Below, piece after piece: positions 1 to 5,907 of a DNA stretch of 7,394 nucleotides. The DNA lies in the NCBI GenBank assembly GCA_003220955.1, contig QHTW01000007.1, positions 446-7,839 on the forward strand, read 5' to 3'. Within the stretch, counting starts at the first letter, position 1. Each line of letters starts with the position of its first letter. Made by a program: the position numbers and the translations under genes. Below the pieces are notes generated by a model. It was not told where the DNA came from. It ran no database searches and saw only the letters and a list, made by a program, of their open reading frames with translations. The DNA is from Gemmatimonadota bacterium. GTDB taxonomy: Bacteria; Gemmatimonadota; Gemmatimonadetes; Gemmatimonadales; GWC2-71-9.

Positions 1-2
1 TG

Positions 3-410
3 GCCGCCGGCCGGCGCATTATGGGCTTTGGGCACCGCGTCTACAAGGTGCGCGATCCGAGAGCCGACGTGCTCAGTAAAGTCGCCAACGAGATGAGCTC
101 CGCGGCACTGGAGAACCGGCAGCTGTTCGATCTCGCGCGTGCCGCCGAGCAGACGATTCTCAAGGTGCTCGAGGAAGTGAAGCCCGGGCGGAATCTTCGG
201 ACGAATGTCGAGTTCTACACGGCGCTCGTGCTCCAGGCGCTGGGCCTGGACCCGCGGTCGTTCGTCGCCACATTTGCGTGCGGGCGCGTGGCGGGGTGGT
301 GCGCTCATGTCATCGAGCAGCACGGTGAGGACCATCTCATCCGGCCGCAATCTGAATACGTTGGCCCCCGAGGATTGAAGGTCGGGGGCGATAAAGGGCG
401 GCGAACATGA
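3..410 (+). CDS. gltA: Citrate synthase, C-terminal part (5' end outside window)
   Basis: Citrate synthase condenses acetyl-CoA and oxaloacetate to citrate at the entry of the TCA cycle, in the cytoplasm. The reading frame is open from the left edge (position 3), so only the last third is present. The motif GFGHRVYK followed by DPRA (from about position 24) carries the active-site histidine equivalent to His305 of E. coli GltA. The segment NVEFYTA (about 204-224) carries the second catalytic acid, here Glu where E. coli has Asp362. The arginine-rich CoA/citrate region RVAGWCAHVIEQ and the C-terminal LIRP...YVGPRG are also recognisable. After YVGPRG the last residues (LKVGGDKGRRT) do not resemble a usual citrate synthase end and run into a gene remnant, so the native C-terminus may have been lost. 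The stop TGA overlaps the ATG at 407. A methylcitrate synthase paralogue cannot be excluded from this fragment. Confidence 0.93.
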   Translation, partial: AAGRRIMGFGHRVYKVRDPRADVLSKVANEMSSAALENRQLFDLARAAEQTILKVLEEVKPGRNLRTNVEFYTALVLQALGLDPRSFVATFACGRVAGWCAHVIEQHGEDHLIRPQSEYVGPRGLKVGGDKGRRT

Positions 411-526
411 TCACACGATTGGCAATCGGGTTCCCCTTCAGCGGCAAGATTCGCTATACGCGGCTTTTCGTTCGCCGGGACGGACGGTGGCAAGCCGTGC
501 TGATGCAACAGACTCCCATGCAATAA
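407..526 (+). pseudogene. C-terminal remnant of a DUF4440 / SnoaL-like protein
   Basis: This 39-codon frame opens at an ATG overlapping the citrate synthase stop (ATGA, 407-410) and ends at TAA 524-526. Its translation, with SGKIRYTRLFVRRDGRWQAV and the ending QQTPM, matches the last two beta strands typical of DUF4440/NTF2-like (SnoaL) proteins, where RYTR-V-V-RDGRW-V is the hallmark. Such domains are normally 120-150 residues, so only about a quarter is present, and stops at 392 and 353 in the same frame rule out a longer version here. I infer that a deletion removed the N-terminal part. A GGGCGG stretch (396-401) a few bases before the ATG could mimic a ribosome binding site, so a real short peptide is possible but less likely. 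Recognition is by motif only. Confidence 0.5.
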
Positions 527-529
527 GAC

Positions 530-1432
530 TTGGCGCTCCCTCCTCCCTATCCCGTGCTGATCGCTGCCGAGCTCACGAATCTTCTTGAGCCAGGGCAGCT
601 CGTAGACCTCGAGGTCACCTGGATCGCCGCCAGCGAGCCGACTCCCAAAGGCGAGTGGGTTGCCATCGTTCCGCTGCTCTCCCGCTGGGTCGGCGGCACG
701 GAGTTCAAGAACCTCCCCAAGCTGCGCATCGTCGCGAATTGCGCCGTGGGCTACAACAACGTCGATCTCGTCGCCGCCGAGATGCGCAAAGTCCTCGTGA
801 CCAACACGCCCGGCGTGCTCACGGAAGCGACTGCTGACCTCACGTGGGCGCTCATCCTAGCGACTGCGCGGCGGCTGGTGGAAGGCGTGGATCTCGTGCG
901 CAGCGGGCGCTGGACGGGATGGCATCCCGAGCAGCTCCTCGGCCTCGAGCTGCGCGGCCGCACGCTCGGGCTCCTCGGCGCCGGTCGCATCGGGCAGGCG
1001 GTCGGCCGGCGGGCGCCGCCGTTCGGTTTGCGCATCCTCTACGCCGCCCGCACGCCCAAGCCGGAGTTCGAACGCGACACTGCCGCGCGACGCGTGGATA
1101 CGACCGAGCTGCTCGCGGAGAGCGACATCCTGAGCGTCCACGTGCCGTCGACGCCCGAGACGAAGGGCATGATCAACGGCGAGACGCTCGCCCGGATGAA
1201 GCGCGGCGCGCTCGCGATGGCGCTCGAGCTCGGGCATTTGAGAGCCGCCGGCCTGGACGTCTATACCGACGAACCCGGCATCCATCCTCGATTACTGGCC
1301 GCGCCGCGCACCGTGCTGTTGCCGCACATCGGCAGCGCGACGGAGGAAACACGCCGCAACATGGCCGGTATTGCCATCGCGAATGTGCAGTGCGTTTTGA
1401 ACGGCAAACCGCCGCTGACTCCGGTATATTGA
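530..1432 (+). CDS. D-isomer-specific 2-hydroxyacid dehydrogenase (glyoxylate/hydroxypyruvate reductase type) with internal deletion
   Basis: This is an NAD(P)-dependent cytoplasmic reductase of 2-keto acids such as glyoxylate or hydroxypyruvate. The N-terminal catalytic lobe includes NCAVGYNNVD (about residues 70-79) and TNTPGVLTEATADL (91-104). The Rossmann nucleotide-binding motif GAGRIG is at residues 150-155. The catalytic Glu lies in DVYTDEP (Glu248) and the catalytic His in PHIGSAT (His266). The segment after MKRGA (223-227) should read like LxNTARGxxVDExAL and carry the catalytic Arg; instead the protein jumps directly to LAMALELGHL. About 15 residues are missing in frame and the family arginine with them. 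At 300 residues the protein is somewhat short for a family of about 315-330. The start is TTG at 530, the first possible start after the in-frame TAA at 524, without a clear Shine-Dalgarno; GTG 554 is an alternative. The enzyme as written is probably inactive. It ends 8 bases before pyrR. Confidence 0.85.
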   Translation: MALPPPYPVLIAAELTNLLEPGQLVDLEVTWIAASEPTPKGEWVAIVPLLSRWVGGTEFKNLPKLRIVANCAVGYNNVDLVAAEMRKVLVTNTPGVLTEATADLTWALILATARRLVEGVDLVRSGRWTGWHPEQLLGLELRGRTLGLLGAGRIGQAVGRRAPPFGLRILYAARTPKPEFERDTAARRVDTTELLAESDILSVHVPSTPETKGMINGETLARMKRGALAMALELGHLRAAGLDVYTDEPGIHPRLLAAPRTVLLPHIGSATEETRRNMAGIAIANVQCVLNGKPPLTPVY

Positions 1433-1440
1433 GTGGTAAC

Positions 1441-1986
1441 TTGAGCACCGAGATCCGAACCCAAATCCTTGACGCCCGCGCGATGTCGCGGGCGTTGCAG
1501 CGTATGGCCGTGGAGATCGTCGAGCTGGCGCACGGCACGGGCGATCTCGTGCTCATCGGCATCCAGCGCCGCGGGGTGGAGCTCGCCGAACGCATCGCGA
1601 AACTCATCGAACAGCAGGAAGGCGCCCCTGCGTTAATTCCGCGTGGGGCCCTCGACATCACGCTGTACCGCGATGACCTCGGCACCGTGGGCCCGAACCC
1701 CGTGATCGGCGAAACCCACATTCCCGGTGATCTTACGGACAAGCACGCGGTCATCGTGGACGACGTGCTGTACACGGGCCGCACTGTGCGGGCGGCGCTC
1801 GATGAGCTCGCCGACTTCGGCCGTCCGAAGCGCATCTCCTTGTGCGTCCTCGTGGATCGCGGCGGCCGCGAGCTGCCGATTCAGGCCGACATCGTCGGCA
1901 AATCGGTCAAGACCGGACCAGGCGACCGCGTCGACGTGCAGGTCGAAGAGTTGGACGGGCGCGATCAGGTGGATGTGATCCGATGA
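1441..1986 (+). CDS. pyrR: PyrR bifunctional pyr operon regulator / uracil phosphoribosyltransferase
   Basis: PyrR binds UMP and PRPP. In Bacillus it controls pyr mRNA attenuation; many homologues also make UMP from uracil and PRPP. The 181-residue product is full length for the family. The PRPP-binding signature VIVDDVLYTGRT is at residues 104-115, preceded by the family segments LIGIQRRGVELA (about 36-47) and DITLYRDDL, and followed by LVDRGGRELPI. The start is taken as TTG 1441, giving the normal N-terminus STEIRTQILDA, with a weak GAGTGG ribosome site at 1430-1435. An in-frame TTG at 1429, overlapping the upstream stop, would add four residues. The stop overlaps pyrB (ATGA, 1983-1986). 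There is no leader long enough for a terminator/antiterminator upstream, so attenuation at this site is not supported; translational control or a purely enzymatic role is possible. Confidence 0.95.
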   Translation: MSTEIRTQILDARAMSRALQRMAVEIVELAHGTGDLVLIGIQRRGVELAERIAKLIEQQEGAPALIPRGALDITLYRDDLGTVGPNPVIGETHIPGDLTDKHAVIVDDVLYTGRTVRAALDELADFGRPKRISLCVLVDRGGRELPIQADIVGKSVKTGPGDRVDVQVEELDGRDQVDVIR

Positions 1987-2945
1987 CCGCGCCGGCACTC
2001 GGCAAGGATCTCACCGGGCTCGAGCACATGACGCCGGAGCAGATCCGGCTCATTCTCGACACGGCCGAGCCGTTCAAGGAAGTATCCGAACGCCCCATCA
2101 AGAAGGTCCCGGCGCTGCGCGGCAAGACGATCGTCAATCTGTTCTTCGAAGCCTCCACCCGCACGCGCGTTTCCTTCGAGTTCGCCGAGAAGCGGCTGTC
2201 GGCCGACACCGTGAACGTGGCAGCGACCGGCTCTTCCGTCTCCAAAGGCGAAACGCTGGTCGACACCGCGCGGAATCTCGAGGCGATGCGCATCGACATG
2301 GTGGTGATCCGCCATCCGTCGTCGGGTGCGGCGGAATTCCTCGGCGATCGGATCGCGTCGAACGTGATCAACGCCGGCGATGGCAAGCACGAGCATCCGA
2401 CCCAGGCGCTGCTCGATCTGCTCACGATCCGAGACAAGCACGGCAGGATCGAGGGCCTCAAGGTCTGTCTCGTCGGCGACGTGCTGCACTCGCGCGTCGC
2501 ACGCTCGAACTTGTGGGGATTGTCGAAGCTCGGCGCGGAAGTCGCGGTCTGCGGACCGTGGACGCTCATGCCGCGGGGCATCGAAGAGCTCGGCGTCACA
2601 GTCTTCGGCCGCATCGAAGAAGCGATCGAGTGGGCCGATGTCCTCAACGTGCTGCGACTGCAGCTCGAGCGCATGGAGAAAGGATTCATCCCGAGCCTGC
2701 GCGAGTACTACCGCGTCTTCGGGGTCACCCCCGAACGGCTCGAGCGGTCGCCCAAGCCGATCACGATCATGCACCCCGGGCCCATGAATCGCGGTGTCGA
2801 GATCGATTCGCGCGTTGCCGATGGCCCCCACAGCGTCATCCTCGATCAAGTCACGAATGGCGTCGCGGTGCGGATGGCGGTGCTGTATCTGCTCGCCGGT
2901 GGCCGGGCCGAGCTCGCGGATGCCGCGAAGCGAGGCAGCGAGTGA
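1983..2945 (+). CDS. pyrB: Aspartate carbamoyltransferase catalytic chain
   Basis: PyrB joins carbamoyl phosphate and L-aspartate to give N-carbamoyl-L-aspartate, the committed step of UMP synthesis. The 320-residue product is full length. Carbamoyl-phosphate ligands are present in STRTR (residues 58-62), SVSKGET (85-91, with Lys88), Arg110 in IRHP and HPTQ (138-141). Aspartate-side ligands are visible as GDVLHSRVARSN (Arg171) and LRLQLER (224-230), and HPGPMNRGVEID (264-275) closes the active site. No key residue is missing. The ATG at 1983 overlaps the pyrR stop, with AGGTGG about 11 bases upstream. The end overlaps pyrC by GTGA (2942-2945). No regulatory subunit PyrI is in the window; a PyrB-PyrC complex as in Aquifex or Thermus is possible, but this is inference. 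Confidence 0.97.
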   Translation: MTAPALGKDLTGLEHMTPEQIRLILDTAEPFKEVSERPIKKVPALRGKTIVNLFFEASTRTRVSFEFAEKRLSADTVNVAATGSSVSKGETLVDTARNLEAMRIDMVVIRHPSSGAAEFLGDRIASNVINAGDGKHEHPTQALLDLLTIRDKHGRIEGLKVCLVGDVLHSRVARSNLWGLSKLGAEVAVCGPWTLMPRGIEELGVTVFGRIEEAIEWADVLNVLRLQLERMEKGFIPSLREYYRVFGVTPERLERSPKPITIMHPGPMNRGVEIDSRVADGPHSVILDQVTNGVAVRMAVLYLLAGGRAELADAAKRGSE

Positions 2946-4230
2946 GCCGGCCCATACTGCTGCAGGGCGGGCGCGTCATCGATCCGAGTCGCGATCTGGA
3001 TGAGCTTGCCGATGTGCTCATGCAGGATGGGAAGATCGCCGCGGTGGGACGCGGGCTCTCCGCCCCCGATGGGGCCAGCATCCGCACTGTGAAGGGGAGG
3101 ATCGTCGCGCCCGGTCTCGTCGACCTGCACGTCCATCTGCGCGAGCCAGGCAACGAAGACGAAGAGACGGTCGCGAGCGGCGCGCGCGCCGCCGCCGCCG
3201 GCGGCTTCACCGCGATCTGCGCAATGCCCAACACCGATCCCGTCACCGACAATCAGGCGGCGGTCGGCTTCATCGTGCGCCAGTCGGGGCGTGCCGGCCT
3301 CGCGCGCGTGCATCCGATCGGCGCCGTCTCGATCGGCCAGAAAGGGGAACGGCTCGCCGAGTTCGGGGAGATGGTGGGCGCCGGCGCCGTCGCCGTCTCC
3401 GACGACGGCAGACCGATCGTCTCGAGTCACCTGATGCGTACCGCGCTGGAGTACGCGCGGACGTTCGACATTCCCGTGGCGGATCATTGTGAGGATCCGG
3501 CGCTTGCCGCGTCATGCACGAGGGTCTCGTCTCGACGCGCCTCGGCCTCAAGGGAATTCCCGCCGCGGCTGAGGAGATCATGGTCGCGCGCGATGTGGTC
3601 CTCGCGGAGCTCAGCGGCGGCCACGTCCATCTCTGCCACATGTCGTGCCGCGGCTCGGTCGCCATCATTCGCGAGGCGAAGGAGCGGGGCATCCGCGTGA
3701 CGGCCGAAGTGACGCCGCATCACCTGACGCTCACCGATTACGCGTGCGAGGAGTACGACACGCACGCGAAGATGAATCCGCCGCTGCGAGAAGCCGCCGA
3801 CGTGGCCGCACTCCGGGGCGCGCTCAAGGAGGGTGTGATCGACTGCATTGCTTCCGATCACGCGCCTCACGCCTACGACGAGAAAGAGGCGGCATTCGAC
3901 GATGCACCGTTCGGCGTCGTCGGACTCGAAACCGCTTTTGCCGTCGCCCACACGGAGTTGGTGGAGAGCGGCATCTTCACCCTCCCGGAGCTGATCCGCC
4001 GCATGAGCACCGATCCGGCGCGGGTCTTCCACCTCGCGGAGGCGGGGGGGGGCGGCACACTCGCGCCGGGCTCGGTCGCGGATGTCGCCGTTTTCGATAC
4101 GACCGCCAAGTGGTCGGTCGATCCGGCCGCGTTTCATTCTAAGAGCCGCAACACGCCGTTCACGGGTCGAGCGCTGAGAGGGCGCGCGGTCCTCACCATC
4201 GTCGCCGGCACGATCGTTCACGAGCTGTGA
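2942..4230 (+). pseudogene. pyrC: Dihydroorotase PyrC (type I), split by a frameshift near 3509-3513
   Basis: PyrC cyclises N-carbamoyl-L-aspartate to dihydroorotate using a metal centre of the amidohydrolase fold. The first part, from GTG 2942 (GAGG at 2932-2935 as ribosome site), carries DLHVHLREPG (residues 61-70, metal ligands His63 and His65), MPNTDP (95-100), the SDDGRP acidic motif (153-158) and DHCEDP (181-186, ligand His182). The frame then breaks. In the next frame, homology resumes at MHEGLVSTRLGLKGIP (3514 on), then HLCHMS (metal His), TPHHLTL, KMNPPLR and IASDHAPHAYDEKE (catalytic Asp), to the end at 4230. Only five bases lie between the conserved Leu-Ala and Met-His, where four residues (x-Gly-Gly-x) are expected, so about 7 bases are missing. 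Restoring them gives a normal length of about 431 residues. As written, the first frame runs to a stop at 3700. Every catalytic residue survives, which favours a sequence error or a recent lesion. The stop overlaps the aldolase start. Confidence 0.93.
4044..4052 (+). repeat. Run of nine G inside pyrC
   Basis: Nine consecutive G lie in codons for Ala-Gly-Gly-Gly just before the conserved GTLAPGSVAD segment. The frame is intact across the run here. Tracts of this kind are prone to slippage in replication and to miscounting in sequencing. Confidence 0.9.
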
Positions 4231-4886
4231 ACGTCCGCGCGGTCGCCCGGCGCATGGCGCTGTGCTGCCGCCAGCTCGCAGCGCAGGGCTTGATTGCGGG
4301 ACGCGACGGCAATCTCTCGGTGCGTTTGGCGCCCGACCGCGTCCTCGTCACGCCCAGCGGATTCATCAAATCGCTCGTGACGGCGGCCGATATGGTGGAA
4401 GTCGATCTCGCCGGCAAACCGCGCACGCGTGGCACCCGCAAGCCTACCAGCGAGTTGGACTTACACTTGCGCATCCTTCGCCACCGGCCCGATGTGGTTG
4501 CCGTCGTGCACGCGCATCCCCCTACAGCTACAGGGTTTGCCGTTGCGGGCGAAGAGATTCCCGGCAATTTGTTGCCGGAGCTTATCTTCGTGGTGGGACC
4601 GGTGCCGCTCGTGCCCTTCGGTATGCCAGGTACGCCGGAGCTTGGCGATCGCATCGTCCCATACATCGAAGCCAACCGTCACCAGGCGCTGCTACTGGCC
4701 AATCACGGCGCCGTGACGATGGGCAGAACGCTCGACGAGGCCTGGATCCGGATGGAGAGTCTCGAGCACGCGGCGCGGATCATCGCCGCGGCGCGCGGGC
4801 TCGGGGACCCGAAACCCCTGACCGCCCGGGCCGTCGAGAGACTCGAAGCACTGCGCGCCCAAGTGCAGCGGGAGAAGGATGCCTAA
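4227..4886 (+). CDS. Class II aldolase/adducin family protein (L-fuculose-phosphate aldolase-like)
   Basis: This is a zinc-dependent aldolase-family enzyme; relatives cleave or form sugar phosphates such as fuculose 1-phosphate or ribulose 5-phosphate, or dehydrate methylthioribulose 1-phosphate. The 219-residue product is typical in size. Visible features are the phosphate-binding segment GRDGNLSVR (residues 25-33), TPSGF (42-46), the catalytic acid Glu76 in PTSELDLHL, zinc ligands His95 and His97 in VHAHPPTA, and the third zinc His160 in LANHGAV. All correspond to Glu73, His92, His94 and His155 of E. coli FucA, so an active enzyme is expected. The substrate cannot be assigned from sequence. 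The GTG start overlaps the pyrC stop (GTGA), so its translation is probably coupled to pyrC; the pyrC frameshift, if real, could lower its expression. Its end overlaps the next gene by 8 bases. Confidence 0.92.
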   Translation: MNVRAVARRMALCCRQLAAQGLIAGRDGNLSVRLAPDRVLVTPSGFIKSLVTAADMVEVDLAGKPRTRGTRKPTSELDLHLRILRHRPDVVAVVHAHPPTATGFAVAGEEIPGNLLPELIFVVGPVPLVPFGMPGTPELGDRIVPYIEANRHQALLLANHGAVTMGRTLDEAWIRMESLEHAARIIAAARGLGDPKPLTARAVERLEALRAQVQREKDA

Positions 4887-5637
4887 GGGACCGTCCAAGA
4901 GTGCCGCGGCGATTGAGCGGCTCCTCGAAGAACGTCGCCAGTACGAGGCGTGGCTCGCGCGCATCACCGCGACCGCCGACTCGGCGCCGGAGCACGTTCG
5001 CACCCGGGTAAAGGCCGACTACGAGGCGCGACTCAAGGCGGTCACCGAAGAGTTGCGGGCCCACGCCGATGCCGCGCGCCAGCTGATCGCGCAGCGCAAG
5101 GAAACCCTGCTCGAGCTGCAGAAAAAAGAGAAGGCGGTTGCCGAGCGGCTCGCGGAGACCGAGCTGCGGCACGAGGTAGGCGAATACGACGAGGCCCAGT
5201 GGGGGCAGGTGCACAAGGACGCCCTGGCGGATCTCGGGGCCGTCCGTGACGAGCTGATGGATGTCGAGCGCGACATCACGCGGCTCGAGGAGCTGGATAA
5301 GCTCGTGAAAGCTAAACCGACGCCCCCCTCCCGGGGCGTGGCAGGGGAGCTCACGCTCACGCCGTCGCCGCCGCCCAAATCTGAGAAGCGCAAGACACCG
5401 ATGGACGAACTGGCGTTCCTCAAGTCGGTAACGGAAGACGACAAGAACGCACCGTCGCCGCGCCGCGCGAGCGGTGGGCAGTACCAGCCTGACGACCTCC
5501 AGGACGCCGCGCATCTCGCGCCGGTCGACGAGGACGCCCCGGTCGAGAAGACGCTGAAATGCCGCGAGTGCGGCACGATGAACCTGGCGACGGAGTGGTA
5601 TTGCGAGAACTGCGGCGCGGAGTTGGCTGCGCTGTAA
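4879..5637 (+). CDS. Coiled-coil protein with C-terminal zinc ribbon, function unknown
   Basis: This 252-residue product is not a family with a function I can name. Residues 10-145 are rich in Glu, Arg, Ala, Leu and Lys in heptad-like order (for example RKETLLELQKKEKAVAERLA) and predict long coiled-coil helices. Residues 146-225 are a Pro/Ser/Asp-rich linker containing a short hydrophobic patch, MDELAFLKSV (175-184). The tail is a zinc ribbon with Cys228, Cys231, Cys242 and Cys245 (C-x2-C-x10-C-x2-C), reading KCRECG...YCENCGAEL. There is no signal peptide or membrane segment, so a cytoplasmic scaffold or nucleic-acid/protein-binding role is plausible but unproven. The ATG has a good ribosome site, GGAG at 4871-4874, and overlaps the aldolase end by 8 bases. 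It is the last gene of the block and its stop abuts the rpsT stop on the other strand. Confidence 0.85.
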   Translation: MPKGPSKSAAAIERLLEERRQYEAWLARITATADSAPEHVRTRVKADYEARLKAVTEELRAHADAARQLIAQRKETLLELQKKEKAVAERLAETELRHEVGEYDEAQWGQVHKDALADLGAVRDELMDVERDITRLEELDKLVKAKPTPPSRGVAGELTLTPSPPPKSEKRKTPMDELAFLKSVTEDDKNAPSPRRASGGQYQPDDLQDAAHLAPVDEDAPVEKTLKCRECGTMNLATEWYCENCGAELAAL

Positions 5638-5907
5638 CTACGCCGACGCTTTTTCCTGCAGTCGTTTGACCAGGGCCGCGAGGCGGGACTTCTGCCGCGC
5701 GGCATTGTTTTTGTGGATGAGTCCCTTGCGCGCGGCACGGTCGAGGACGCGGGCGGCGAGCGCGTAGGCCGCAGCCGCGGCTTCGGCGGTCGCGGCGGCG
5801 CGCACGTGCTTTAACGCCGTGCGGAGCGATGAGCGCTGGGCCCGGTTGCGGATCGTGCGCGTGCGCGCCTGGCGCATCGCTTTCTTCGCGGATTTGATCT
5901 TCGGCAT
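5638..5907 (-). CDS. rpsT: 30S ribosomal protein S20
   Basis: S20 is a small basic protein that binds 16S rRNA early in 30S assembly. The product has 89 residues, normal for the family. It begins MPKIKSAKKAMRQARTR, with the conserved RNRAQRSSLRTALK, and ends with the signature KGLIHKNNAARQKSRLAALV. The start at 5907 is fixed by this N-terminus; an upstream in-frame ATG at 5943 would add twelve residues unlike S20. No Shine-Dalgarno precedes the ATG, and a promoter lies so close that the transcript is probably leaderless. The gene stands alone, as rpsT often does, convergent with the zinc-ribbon gene and divergent from the M50 protease. Confidence 0.97.
   Translation of the reverse strand: MPKIKSAKKAMRQARTRTIRNRAQRSSLRTALKHVRAAATAEAAAAAYALAARVLDRAARKGLIHKNNAARQKSRLAALVKRLQEKASA

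Noticed and set aside
1420..1445. PyrR-binding RNA hairpin just before pyrR
   Set aside because: The bases do not form the expected conserved purine-rich loop on a stable stem.
3503..3520. Programmed ribosomal frameshifting in pyrC
   Set aside because: There is no slippery heptamer or downstream stimulatory structure I can see, and conserved residues are missing at the junction, which a frameshift would not restore.
857..3700. Long minus-strand open frames opposite the dehydrogenase, pyrR, pyrB and pyrC
   Set aside because: They are typical GC-rich shadow frames, with Arg/Ala/Ser-rich translations lacking any motif, while the plus strand carries clear families.
5640..5660. Intrinsic terminator using the T5 run at 5651-5655
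   Set aside because: The stems that can be drawn upstream are only three or four pairs with long loops, and the T run is simply Glu-Lys coding sequence of rpsT.
5819..5905. Longer M50 protease starting at 5819
   Set aside because: The extra residues are the antisense of conserved rpsT codons and bear no relation to the protease family.
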